Shown here piece after piece: positions 1-7,308 of a DNA stretch of 24,728 nt. The stretch lies in assembly GCA_035542755.1 (NCBI GenBank), contig DATKKU010000048.1, forward strand, positions 1-24,728, written 5' to 3'. The DNA is from RYN-425 sp035542755 (lineage in GTDB: Bacteria > Patescibacteriota > Saccharimonadia > Saccharimonadales > UBA10212). Position 1 is the stretch's first letter. Every line of letters starts with the position of its first letter. The notes beneath the pieces are model-generated. The model made no database searches, was not told the origin of the DNA, and saw nothing but the letters and a program-made list of their open reading frames with translations. Position numbers and translations under genes: made by a program.

Positions 1-18
1 CGGCTAAGGGCAAATAGC

Positions 19-426
19 GTGAGTAGCGGCCAAATCTTAGCGCTTGACCTGGGCCGGGCTAAGAGCGGTATTGCCAGAGCCTCAAGCGTTGCCCGGCTGC
101 CCGAACCGCTAAAGACAGTAGCTACTGAGCAGCTGCTACCAACCTTAAAAGACATCGCCAAGCAAGGCGACATTGAAGCCATAGTAGTTGGTCTGCCGCG
201 GGGGTTATCCGGCCAGGAAACCGAGCAAACGCGGTGGGTCAGAGATTGGGCTAAGCGCCTTAAGACCGAAATGCCGGGGACCAGCCTTTACTGGCAGGAC
301 GAGGCGCTAACTAGCCAGCAAGCCCAGGCCCAAGGGGCGCAAAAAGCCGATGAGGACGCCGTGGCGGCCAGTATAATATTGCGAGACTTTTTGGAGAGTG
401 ATGAAAAAACACGAAGCGAAATCTAG
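19..426 (+). CDS. ruvX: RuvX/YqgF-family putative pre-16S rRNA nuclease
   Basis: A 135-aa protein of the RNase H-like YqgF/RuvX family, which in other bacteria trims the 5' end of 16S rRNA precursors. Visible family motifs are the N-terminal strand LALDLGRAKSGIA (the D-x-G acidic site), the middle VVGLPRGLSGQE (family V-G-x-P...G), the DEALTS motif (family D-E-x-x-T) and the C-terminal DAVAASIILRDFL helix (family D-a-x-A-A-x-I-L-q). Length matches the usual 130-150 aa. The GTG start at 19 has an AAGGG ribosome-binding site at 6-10, 8 nt upstream. It overlaps mltG by 26 nt, and ruvX followed by mltG is a common order in bacteria, so they are probably one operon. The first 18 bases are too short to show an upstream gene. 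Confidence 0.9.
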   Translation: MSSGQILALDLGRAKSGIARASSVARLPEPLKTVATEQLLPTLKDIAKQGDIEAIVVGLPRGLSGQETEQTRWVRDWAKRLKTEMPGTSLYWQDEALTSQQAQAQGAQKADEDAVAASIILRDFLESDEKTRSEI

Positions 427-1456
427 CCGGACAAAAAACTTTTTAAAGTCCTCCACCTTAATATTGGCGGCTTTGATTTTATTTACGGTCGGCGGAATTT
501 GGGCGCTGCGCACCTGGTACAGTAACAGCCTAAAACCGGTCTCGGTGACGGCCACTAACTCTTCATACTTTACGGTCAAAACCGGCGCTAGTGTGCACGA
601 GATTGCTACTGGCCTGCAAAAAGACGGGCTGATAAGGAGCTCCAAAGCCTTTGAAACTTACGTCCGCAGCAACGAGCTAAACGACAAGCTGCAGGCTGGT
701 ACCTATTCGCTTAGCCCATCAATGAGCACTAATGCCATTGTCAAAAAAATGGTGGTTGGCGATGTGGCCAAAAATCTGCTAACAATCCTGCCGGCGCAGC
801 GTCTGGACCAAATAAAAGCGACCTTTGCCAAAGCCGGCTACTCGGCCGACGAAATAGCCGTGGCCTTTAACCCGGCCAGCTATCCAGACCATCCGGCGCT
901 GACCAGTCTGCCTAAAGGCGCTAGCTTAGAGGGCTATTTGTATCCGGATTCCTTCCAAAAGCAAACCGATACGCCGGCCACAACAATTGTCCGGGAGTCT
1001 TTGGACGAAATGAACCAGCACCTAACGCCGGACATTACGGCCAGCTTTGCCGCCGAGGGCTTGAGCGTTTACCAGGGTGTAACAATGGCCTCAATTGTAG
1101 AGCAGGAGGCCGATGACCCGTCGGTGCAGCCCACAATTGCCCAGGTATTTTTGCTTAGGCTAAAACAGGGCATGGCGCTGGGCTCGGACGTTACGGCCTT
1201 TTATGCTTCGGCGCTGGCCGGCCAAAAACCAAGCGTTGATATTGACTCGCCTTATAACACTCGGATTCACACCGGTTTGCCGCCCGGGCCAATAGGCAAT
1301 GTGACCGAGTCAGCCCTGCAGGCAGTAGCCCATCCAACCGCGACCACTTACCTGTATTTTTTGGCCGGCGATGACAAAAAAATCCACTTTTCGTACACCG
1401 AGGACCAGCACGAGCAGGACATTGAGCAATTTTGCTCCCAGGCCTGCGGCCACTAG
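401..1456 (+). CDS. mltG: Endolytic murein transglycosylase MltG (YceG-like)
   Basis: A 351-aa membrane-anchored lytic transglycosylase, thought to cleave nascent peptidoglycan strands and so set glycan length. A short basic N-terminus is followed by a transmembrane helix at about residues 17-37, a LysM-like region (about 58-110) and the YceG catalytic domain. The catalytic Glu is in ASIVEQEA (about residue 234). Other family signatures follow: SDVTAFY, SPYNTRIHTGLPPGPI (about 282-299) and TYLYFLAG near the end. ATG at 401 is preferred over the GTG at 398 because GGAG at 393-396 precedes it, though the spacing is short. The start lies inside the ruvX end, so translation is probably coupled. 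Length is typical of the family. Confidence 0.93.
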   Translation: MKKHEAKSSRTKNFLKSSTLILAALILFTVGGIWALRTWYSNSLKPVSVTATNSSYFTVKTGASVHEIATGLQKDGLIRSSKAFETYVRSNELNDKLQAGTYSLSPSMSTNAIVKKMVVGDVAKNLLTILPAQRLDQIKATFAKAGYSADEIAVAFNPASYPDHPALTSLPKGASLEGYLYPDSFQKQTDTPATTIVRESLDEMNQHLTPDITASFAAEGLSVYQGVTMASIVEQEADDPSVQPTIAQVFLLRLKQGMALGSDVTAFYASALAGQKPSVDIDSPYNTRIHTGLPPGPIGNVTESALQAVAHPTATTYLYFLAGDDKKIHFSYTEDQHEQDIEQFCSQACGH

Positions 1457-1459
1457 GGG

Positions 1460-1486
1460 TTGATTGACCTATCCATCTGGTATAAT
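1460..1486 (+). promoter_or_regulatory. Extended -10 promoter for the LysM/CHAP gene
   Basis: An extended -10 element TGGTATAAT lies at 1478-1486, with a weak -35-like TTGATT at 1460-1465 (15-bp spacer). Expected transcription start is near 1493. A good ribosome-binding site, AGAGGT at 1499-1504, and an ATG at 1508 follow. This places the intended translation start at 1508, not at the in-frame ATG 230 nt further on. Confidence 0.7.
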
Positions 1487-1507
1487 AGGTGGCAGAAAAG
1501 AGGTAAA

Positions 1508-1737
1508 ATGACACTCAACTCGGAGCCCCTTTTCTGGACCAGCCATCAAAGGCCAGTTCTATAGGAGAAGATATTCGTAAACCAAGCCTACCAACTACCT
1601 CTGTTAGAAGCGTTTTATCGGACGCTAGGCATTTAGTTGATTTTTCTAGTTTAGATAAGCGCACCCGCCGCCGTGTCATCCGTTGGGGGATTGTAGCCAG
1701 CAATGTACTGCTGCTACTACTGGTCAGCGTTTTTATT
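1508..1737 (+). other. Out-of-frame N-terminal part of the LysM/CHAP protein (frameshift)
   Basis: The well-placed ATG at 1508 opens only an 18-codon frame that stops at 1562-1564. The frame used by the LysM/CHAP gene downstream is open from 1507 and has no ATG, GTG or TTG before 1738. In that frame this stretch encodes a Pro/Ser-rich start, a basic patch (KRTRRRVIR, about 1657-1683) and a hydrophobic run WGIVASNVLLLLLVSVFIM (about 1684-1740), which is a clear membrane anchor. One extra base between 1511 and 1561, for example in the CCCC or TTTT run at 1526-1533, would join ATG 1508 to the anchor and give about 405 aa. This is either a sequencing indel, a real mutation or a programmed -1 shift. 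Confidence 0.75.
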
Positions 1738-2724
1738 ATGGCTAACCGCTCCACTAGCGAGACGGTTAGGGCTAGCACCGTTAACGGGGCTACAGCCACG
1801 GCTGACTCGGTAAGCAGCCCGCTGGACCAGATATCCTCTTCGCAGATTGCCCTAACGGTTGCCGAAGCCGCCCGTTTGCCCGAGCTCAACGCCGTGCGCA
1901 ACCAGGCTGACTCTGACAGCCTAGTCCTTAGGGTTGTACCCAACGATTCTACCTCCGTTGCCAAGCCGCAGATTGTAGCTACCGCCGACAAGTCCAAGCA
2001 GGATATTAAAACTTACGTCACGGTGGCTGGCGACACTGTAAGCAGTGTGGCCACCAAATTTGGCGTGACGAGTAATAGTATCAAGTGGTCAAATGGATTG
2101 ACTGGTGACAGCTTAGCGATTGGAGCCAAGCTGCTGATTCCGCCGGTCAACGGCATTGTCTACACGGTTAAGGCCGGCGATACGCCGGCAACTTTGGCTA
2201 CTAAATATGGTGCCGACGAGAGTCAGATAATTGCCTACAACGACGCCGAGATAAATGGCCTGGCCGTTGGCGAGCAGATAATAATTCCTAACGGTACGGC
2301 ACCGACGCCGTCTTATTCTTACGCTAGCTATTACAGCGGTTTGGCTTGGGGCACGGCGCCCGTATACAGCAATAATGGCTACGACTATGGCTACTGTACC
2401 TGGTACGTGGCCAACCGCCGGGCGGCTATGGGCAATCCGGTGCCCAGCAACCTGGGTAACGCTTATAGTTGGTACATTGGCGCCCAGTTTGCCGGCTTAC
2501 CAACCGGCTCCACGCCAGCGCCCGGCGCAGTTATGGTGGACGCACCTGGCGACCACGTAATGGTGGTAGAAGTTGTTAATCCGGATGGTAGTTTTTGGAT
2601 ATCGGAGATGAATGATTACGGTCAAATTTCTATGACCGACTCCCGAGGTTATGGCGGCTGGGGCCGAATTGACTATCGCTTGATACCGGCTGATGCTGCC
2701 GGCAGGTATAAATTTATTTATTAG
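1738..2724 (+). CDS. LysM-LysM-CHAP peptidoglycan hydrolase (N-terminus frameshifted)
   Basis: This is the in-frame part (328 aa from ATG 1738) of a wall hydrolase. Two LysM peptidoglycan-binding repeats lie at about residues 92-136 (VTVAGDTVSSVATKFGV) and 141-185 (YTVKAGDTPATLATKYG). A C-terminal CHAP amidase/endopeptidase domain (about 205-328) has the catalytic Cys220 in YGYCTWYVANR, His273 in GDHVMVVE and a polar residue in ISEMND. ATG 1738 is not the real start: it has no ribosome-binding site and sits at the end of a transmembrane helix encoded upstream in the same frame. The intact protein would be a type II membrane protein with its hydrolase outside. It probably acts in wall remodelling, in line with mltG upstream. 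obgE follows after 33 nt. Confidence 0.88.
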   Translation: MANRSTSETVRASTVNGATATADSVSSPLDQISSSQIALTVAEAARLPELNAVRNQADSDSLVLRVVPNDSTSVAKPQIVATADKSKQDIKTYVTVAGDTVSSVATKFGVTSNSIKWSNGLTGDSLAIGAKLLIPPVNGIVYTVKAGDTPATLATKYGADESQIIAYNDAEINGLAVGEQIIIPNGTAPTPSYSYASYYSGLAWGTAPVYSNNGYDYGYCTWYVANRRAAMGNPVPSNLGNAYSWYIGAQFAGLPTGSTPAPGAVMVDAPGDHVMVVEVVNPDGSFWISEMNDYGQISMTDSRGYGGWGRIDYRLIPADAAGRYKFIY

Positions 2725-2757
2725 TAACGGGCATGTTCTAGTAAGCTATAGACAGAT

Positions 2758-4032
2758 ATGTTTGTTGATAGTGTAAGAGTAAAGCTCCAGGCCGGGGATG
2801 GCGGCAATGGGGCGATGAGCTTTAGGCATGATAAATTTAAGCCGCTGGGCGGCCCTGACGGTGGCGACGGTGGCGACGGCGGCGACATTGTTTTGGTTGC
2901 CAGCCGTAATCAAAATACGCTGGCTAACTTTAGATATAAAAAGTTACTTAAAGCCGAAAACGGCGGCGTTGGCGGCCAATCCAAAAAACACGGCAAAAGC
3001 GCCCCGGATTTACTGGTGCAGGTGCCGGTTGGCACGGTTGTTAATAGCGACGATGGAGAGCTGCTGGCCGACTTGGTTAAAGACGGCCAGTCTGAAGTAA
3101 TTGCCTACGGCGGCAAGGGTGGTTTTGGCAATGCTCACTTTATAAGTTCCGTCCGCCAAGCACCGCGAGTTGCCGAAAACGGCGAGCGAGGCGACCAGCT
3201 AGAAGTCCAGCTGGAGCTTAAAATGATAGCCGACGTTGGCATTATTGGCCTTCCCAACGCCGGCAAATCTACCTTTTTATCGGTGGTCAGCAACGCTAAG
3301 CCAGAAATTGCCAACTATCCTTTTACCACCCTGCACCCCAACCTCGGCGTAGTTGATATAGACGGTAAAACCAGCCTGCTGCTGGCCGATATTCCGGGAC
3401 TAATAGCCGGGGCCCACACCGGCAAGGGTTTGGGCGATGAGTTTTTGCGCCACGTGGAGCGCACCAACGTGCTGGTGCACCTTATAGATGTATATAACGA
3501 AGATTTGAAAGCTGCTTATCAAACCATAATGCACGAGCTCAAAAGTTATAAGGTGGAGCTGGACAAGGAACCTCAAATTGTCGTTTTGACCAAAGTAGAG
3601 GGCCTAGACGAAAAGCAGTTGGACGCTAAGCTAAAGCAGCTAAAGGCCATCGTTCCCAAAAACACACCAGTACTGGCTATATCCAGCCCCAGCGGCGAAG
3701 GCGTAAAAGAGCTGCTGCGTGAGCTTCAAAAGCTGGTTGATAAAATGCGGGCTAAAAAGGCAAAAGCTGCAGCCAAGGATAGCCTGCCGGTTATAAAACT
3801 AAAACCAGAAGACACCTGGACGGTTAAAAAAACAGGCGAAGAGTTTGTGGTAACCGGCAGAAAGATTGAGCGCTTTGCTAGCAGGACGCGCTTTGGTGAC
3901 TATCACGCCGAGCAGCGGCTGCGCGATATTATGCGCAAAATGGGCATCGTCGCCGAACTGTCGCGCCAGGGCGCGCAAAGCGGCCAAAAAATTAGCATTG
4001 GCTCGCCCGAAATCGGCCAAATTGAACTTTGA
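2758..4032 (+). CDS. obgE: Obg-family GTPase (ObgE/CgtA)
   Basis: A 424-aa GTPase with all three Obg parts: the glycine-rich Obg fold (about 1-158, with GGDGGDGGDGGDIV), the G domain (about 159-330) and a C-terminal OCT domain (about 345-424). The G1 loop is GLPNAGKST (164-172) and the switch II/G3 motif is DIPGL (211-215). G4 is TKVE (278-281) instead of the usual N-K-x-D, and G5 is SSPSGEG. Obg proteins bind the 50S ribosomal subunit and link GTP levels to ribosome assembly. Start ATG 2758 gives the canonical MFVDSV opening, although no strong ribosome-binding site is visible. It ends on TGA, so UGA is a stop codon here. Confidence 0.95.
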   Translation: MFVDSVRVKLQAGDGGNGAMSFRHDKFKPLGGPDGGDGGDGGDIVLVASRNQNTLANFRYKKLLKAENGGVGGQSKKHGKSAPDLLVQVPVGTVVNSDDGELLADLVKDGQSEVIAYGGKGGFGNAHFISSVRQAPRVAENGERGDQLEVQLELKMIADVGIIGLPNAGKSTFLSVVSNAKPEIANYPFTTLHPNLGVVDIDGKTSLLLADIPGLIAGAHTGKGLGDEFLRHVERTNVLVHLIDVYNEDLKAAYQTIMHELKSYKVELDKEPQIVVLTKVEGLDEKQLDAKLKQLKAIVPKNTPVLAISSPSGEGVKELLRELQKLVDKMRAKKAKAAAKDSLPVIKLKPEDTWTVKKTGEEFVVTGRKIERFASRTRFGDYHAEQRLRDIMRKMGIVAELSRQGAQSGQKISIGSPEIGQIEL

Positions 4033-4040
4033 CAAAACTG

Positions 4041-4068
4041 TTGACGCACCACCGTGGGAGCCTATAAT
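4041..4068 (+). promoter_or_regulatory. Strong sigma70-type promoter of the 544-aa gene
   Basis: TTGACG (4041-4046), a 16-bp spacer and TATAAT (4063-4068) form a near-consensus promoter just after obgE. Six bases later comes CATAAG (4075-4080), where transcription should begin, then an A-rich leader with AAGGA at 4105-4109 and ATG at 4114. The same layout recurs at 5815 and 13913. Confidence 0.85.
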
Positions 4069-4113
4069 CTATACCATAAGCACTTACTGACAAAAACAAA
4101 AAAAAAGGAAAAA

Positions 4114-5748
4114 ATGAGTCCAGACAACACAAATCAAACCGATACGGCCTTCAAGAACGTGGTCTTTACCGTTGGCGACCCAACTACGGTTATCGGCAGC
4201 CTGCCTGCTAGTGACGTAACGGTGGCCGTTAAAATTGGCGGCGACGACGCCGCCAGCCCGGACCAAATACAAGCCCTAAAAGATGCTGGTTATAAGATTG
4301 TAATCTGGCAAAGTGGAGCTAATGATGAGGGCGTTGCCGCGGTTGGGCAATACGGAGCCAGCGGTTATATCGCGCAGGCCGAAGGCCCGGGCCAGCTTGA
4401 GGCAGCCCAAAATGTATCCGCCCAAGTCACGGTTCCCAAAGCCCTGGTAACCAACGTTTATATGGGCAATGGGCAGTGGCCACCCGGCTGGATAGCCATG
4501 CCCGAGGCCTATCAAAATGCCGACCCCAGTGCCACACCTTCGGCGGTAATTGACCGTGCAAATGCGGCTGGCGCCACCGAAGTTATACCAATTTTTGGCG
4601 CCTATGACGGTTCCTCAGAAAACGCAGATGGCGCCAAAGTTCCTCTGCAAACCTATCTGAATGAGCTAAGGAATTCCGGAGTGAGTAACTTTGGAGTTTA
4701 TCCGTTTTATTCTCTGACGGATGAGGAAAAGCAGCAGCTTACCGCCTGGGCCCAGAGTCAATCAACGACCGGCGCCTACGGCCAACCCCAACCACCGGAT
4801 GCGGGCTCGTCCGTTTTGCTGCAGTCACACACTCAAGACGCCGGTGCGACGTGGGACACCAAAGACACGTCCACGCTTAATCAAAAGTACGGCGCCAGCG
4901 TCAGCCAGCACGGTTCTGTACTGGCAGCGCGTCCAAATGCTGACGGTACTAAGGAAATCCTGCAAATGAGCGACGGCAGTTACCAAACTGTTGATAAAAC
5001 CACTGGTGCTTACGTTGGCGGGGCCGGCACTTGGGGCGATGGGGCCGGGGGAGGCGTTGGTGCCGGCAGCGGCGTTGGCAATCCAGGCTCATCCCAGCCG
5101 GGTAGCAACACAATGAGTACCCTTTCTCTTAAAACCGAGCCTGGAGTCACCAGTGTCTCTCCGGCGTCAACCTATGCTCCGGACCAAGTTGCCGCTGTTG
5201 GCGCAACGCATGGTAACGACATGATGGCAACTGCGCCATCTTCACCTTCTCCGCCTGCAGCGCCGCCAATCATGGCTCCAACCACGCCGGACGCTGTGGC
5301 TCGCTATGAGACGGAGAATTCTTCGCCACCTGCCTACACTGGCGGGGCAGAGCCCGTCAAGGTAGAACACTTAAATAACGGCGGCACCCTGACGACTACA
5401 GCCACCGGAGCGGAAATTGAACAAGTGCCGGGGCACAGCGCTTATCAAGTCAAGGCACCCGACCCGGTGCCGGCCGCATCTGCGCCAGTAATCATGGCTC
5501 CAACCACGCCGGACGCTGTAGCCCGTTATGTGGCGGCAAATTCTGCGCCGGCTCCGACGCCAGCCAGCAGCCCAGATCCCGCCATACAGAACGCCGTCAA
5601 TAGCGCGGCGGCTTCGTACGCTGAGACCGCCAATGCAAAAAGCAACGATATGATGGCGCCAGCCATAACTTTGCCGGCTGCCACACCCGCCGATACTCCT
5701 CCGCCGTATGTACCTCCGCCAGTCGGCCACGGCCGCACGCTGGACTAG
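4114..5748 (+). CDS. Putative exported protein with phage-tail/glycosidase-like N-domain and shared C-terminal tail
   Basis: A 544-aa protein. ATG 4114 is chosen because AAGGA lies 4 nt upstream; a GTG at 4054 in the same frame lies between the -35 and -10. Residues about 14-215 alternate beta strands and helices (GYKIVIWQSG, ASGYIAQAEGPGQ, LVTNVYMGNGQWPP, EVIPIFGAYD, NFGVYPFYS), like a TIM-barrel domain. They recall glycosidase-like domains of actinophage tail proteins; this is recall, not a search. Then come a module ending GAGTWGDGAGGG (about 260-315), a GGTLTTTATGAEI module (about 408-452) and two MAPTTPDAVARY boxes (387 and 461). A KSNDMMAP segment and the tail ITLPAATPADTPPP...GHGRTLD end the protein. 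The last four elements recur in the 1,894-aa protein and partly in the 609-aa protein. No signal peptide or membrane helix is seen. Function unknown; surface or secreted adhesin/hydrolase is an inference. Confidence 0.7.
   Translation: MSPDNTNQTDTAFKNVVFTVGDPTTVIGSLPASDVTVAVKIGGDDAASPDQIQALKDAGYKIVIWQSGANDEGVAAVGQYGASGYIAQAEGPGQLEAAQNVSAQVTVPKALVTNVYMGNGQWPPGWIAMPEAYQNADPSATPSAVIDRANAAGATEVIPIFGAYDGSSENADGAKVPLQTYLNELRNSGVSNFGVYPFYSLTDEEKQQLTAWAQSQSTTGAYGQPQPPDAGSSVLLQSHTQDAGATWDTKDTSTLNQKYGASVSQHGSVLAARPNADGTKEILQMSDGSYQTVDKTTGAYVGGAGTWGDGAGGGVGAGSGVGNPGSSQPGSNTMSTLSLKTEPGVTSVSPASTYAPDQVAAVGATHGNDMMATAPSSPSPPAAPPIMAPTTPDAVARYETENSSPPAYTGGAEPVKVEHLNNGGTLTTTATGAEIEQVPGHSAYQVKAPDPVPAASAPVIMAPTTPDAVARYVAANSAPAPTPASSPDPAIQNAVNSAAASYAETANAKSNDMMAPAITLPAATPADTPPPYVPPPVGHGRTLD
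5268..5519 (+). repeat. Two identical 30-bp repeats encoding the MAPTTPDAV box
   Basis: The same 30 bases occur at 5268-5297 and 5490-5519. They encode IMAPTTPDAV, which continues as ARY in both copies. The intervening segment carries the GGTLTTTATGA module. Variants of the box appear twice near the end of the 1,894-aa protein and once in the 609-aa protein. Confidence 0.85.
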
Positions 5749-5757
5749 GCTCTACGG

Positions 5758-5808
5758 CTCTCAACCAAGCCAAACAGCTTGTGCATAAATTTTCCGCTTG
5801 GGTGCGAG
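5758..5808 (+). other. Imperfect inverted repeat after the 544-aa gene
   Basis: CCAAGC (5765-5770) can pair with GCTTGG (5796-5801), extended outward by CA/TG and CTC/GAG with mismatches, around a 25-nt loop. AAGC in the left arm could also pair with GCTT at 5777-5780. There is no T-tract, so a terminator is not established. The rest of the 5749-5897 gap holds the next promoter and leader. Confidence 0.3.
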
Positions 5809-5814
5809 AACAGA

Positions 5815-5842
5815 TTGACGTCTGACTCTCAACACCTTAAAC
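5815..5842 (+). promoter_or_regulatory. Probable promoter of the 216-aa / TIM-barrel / 1,894-aa gene group
   Basis: TTGACG (5815-5820), a 16-bp spacer and a weak -10 TTAAAC (5837-5842) are followed after six bases by CATAAG (5849-5854) and a T/A-rich leader. The -10 matches consensus at only three of six positions. The call rests on its spacing, which is identical to the promoters at 4041 and 13913. Confidence 0.55.
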
Positions 5843-5897
5843 TTTAAGCATAAGTTCTTAAATAAAAAACCAAATCAAGCTAAAAAACGGCCATATC

Positions 5898-6548
5898 ATG
5901 GAAGATCTATCAGCCACTAACGGAATAAACGAAATAATTGCTAAAGCTAATTTAGACCCAAAACTGGCCGCTAAGCTTGAAGTCCTGTCGCTTAGAATAC
6001 ACGCGGCCGGAGCCTTTACTGACAGCCACAAGCGGCTAGAGAGCATTTTTCAGGCCTATAAACAAAAATATGAGAGCGAAGCCGGGACTCAACCGGATGA
6101 TTTGAGGCAGGCCAAAGAGGATATATCCAACCTACTCGCCGAACTAACCAGGCGCATAAGAATTGACCCGATGCTTGAAGGCGGCGAGCCGCAGCGCCAA
6201 ACAGCTCTACAGCTGCTGGAAGACACGGCTTCGCTGATGAATCCAGAAGAGCGGAATGAGTTGGTAGGATTAGCCGGCCAAGACTTGCCTGAACGCGATG
6301 CTGGCCAAGTGAGGCGCCGAAGCCTGGAAACTAGAGACGGCGTGACTGAAGTTCTTTGGGAGCTGGCTACAACCTACGAGGAGGAAGCGACTGCTTATTC
6401 CGTTATCCCCAAACCTGTGCAGGATGATTTGTTTAAGGAACTTGACTATGCTTACGGTCTTTCTACCGAATTATTAACAGAAACTGCAGCCTGGCTAGAG
6501 CCGCGGGCTCAAAATGCGGCTGACAAACCGCCGGCCACGGGGGAATGA
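5898..6548 (+). CDS. Helical protein of unknown function, first gene of a three-gene set
   Basis: A 216-aa, mostly alpha-helical, charged, soluble-looking protein not recognised by family. It has no signal peptide, membrane segment or cysteine cluster. It is rich in Glu, Ala, Leu and Arg, with likely amphipathic helices such as DLRQAKEDISNLLAELTRRIR and LFKELDYAYGLSTELLTETA. ATG 5898 has no clear ribosome-binding site; the 5' leader is A-rich. Its TGA stop is one base before the GTG start of the TIM-barrel gene, so the two are translationally coupled and probably act together. Possible roles are a chaperone or adaptor for the next two products, but nothing in the sequence proves this. Confidence 0.7.
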   Translation: MEDLSATNGINEIIAKANLDPKLAAKLEVLSLRIHAAGAFTDSHKRLESIFQAYKQKYESEAGTQPDDLRQAKEDISNLLAELTRRIRIDPMLEGGEPQRQTALQLLEDTASLMNPEERNELVGLAGQDLPERDAGQVRRRSLETRDGVTEVLWELATTYEEEATAYSVIPKPVQDDLFKELDYAYGLSTELLTETAAWLEPRAQNAADKPPATGE

Positions 6549-6549
6549 C

Positions 6550-7278
6550 GTGAATATATACCCAGTAGTGCACATTAACGACCCAGAAACCGCAACTGCC
6601 CAGGCCGACATTGCTTTTAGCGCCGGGGCTGACGGTGTTTACCTGATTGACCATAGCTCCAACCCCTCGTTCGCTGACTTATTTGATACTTTTAATCTCG
6701 TTAAAGCTGCTCATCGGGACGGTTTTGTCGGCATCAACCCGCTAGGCGCTGGAGATGCCCTGGCTAGCCTAAGAGTCGTGGAGGCGGCCTATCACCAAGG
6801 ACAATTGGACTTCATGCCTGACGGCCTATGGGTTGATAGCGCCAAAGCTGGTGTAAATATTGCCGGCTTTGACAGGCTTAATGCATTTAGGCAGAGTCAT
6901 CCGGAATTACGAGGCGTCAAACTACTGGGCGGCGTGGCTTTTAAGTATACGAGCGATTACACCGAGGCGCCTGAAGCGGCGGCTGCAATGGCGATTGAGG
7001 CTGCTCCCTATCTGGACGTTATTACCACATCCGGCGAGGGTACGGGCCAACCGCCCCCGGTTGCAAAAATAAAGGCTATGAAAGAAAGGTCTGCTAGCAA
7101 AATAGCCATTGCCAGCGGCATTAGTATTGATAACGTTAAGGACTATCAGCCATACACCGATGAAGTACTGGTGTCTACCAGTGTTGAGACAGAACCATAT
7201 TCTGGGATATTTGACCCCGGCAAACTCAGGCAGTTAATAGAGGCCGCCCATAGCGGCAAAGGGGCAGCCGGTGATTAG
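6550..7278 (+). CDS. BtpA/SgcQ-like TIM-barrel protein
   Basis: A 242-aa protein with a TIM-barrel pattern: VNIYPVVHIND at the start, ADGVYLIDHSS (about 27-37), a middle DGLWVDSAKAG, and a phosphate-binding-like C-terminal half. That half has DVITTSGEGTGQPPP (156-170), IAIASGISIDNV (185-196) and VLVSTSVE. These match the BtpA/SgcQ style (D-x-I-x-x-x-G-x-x-T-G...S-G-I-x-x-x-N-V). BtpA was first linked to photosystem I assembly, and SgcQ is of uncertain enzymatic role. GTG 6550 is chosen because GGGGGA at 6538-6543 is well placed; an upstream in-frame ATG at 6514 would overlap the previous gene and add residues outside the fold. The next gene begins 30 nt downstream and has a PRTase-like head, hinting at joint nucleotide or sugar-phosphate chemistry (inference). 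Confidence 0.72.
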   Translation: MNIYPVVHINDPETATAQADIAFSAGADGVYLIDHSSNPSFADLFDTFNLVKAAHRDGFVGINPLGAGDALASLRVVEAAYHQGQLDFMPDGLWVDSAKAGVNIAGFDRLNAFRQSHPELRGVKLLGGVAFKYTSDYTEAPEAAAAMAIEAAPYLDVITTSGEGTGQPPPVAKIKAMKERSASKIAIASGISIDNVKDYQPYTDEVLVSTSVETEPYSGIFDPGKLRQLIEAAHSGKGAAGD

Positions 7279-7308
7279 CTATATATAGACCACCGTAAAA
7301 AATAAAAA

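Noticed and set aside
1191..1514. 107-aa minus-strand frame over the mltG end
   Set aside because: Composition is that of an antisense shadow of mltG; it also covers the promoter at 1478.
1508..1564. Regulatory leader peptide of 18 codons
   Set aside because: Possible, but the open downstream frame encodes a membrane anchor with no start of its own, so a frameshifted N-terminus explains the layout better.
4054..4113. Upstream GTG start for the 544-aa protein
   Set aside because: It lies between the -35 and -10 hexamers, before the expected RNA start, and has no ribosome-binding site of its own. ATG 4114 has AAGGA at the right distance.
5758..5808. Rho-independent terminator after the 544-aa gene
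   Set aside because: The stem has mismatches and a long loop and no T-tract follows, so it is listed only as an inverted repeat.
6514..6549. ATG at 6514 as start of the TIM-barrel protein
   Set aside because: It would overlap the 216-aa gene and add residues outside the fold; GTG 6550 has GGGGGA upstream.
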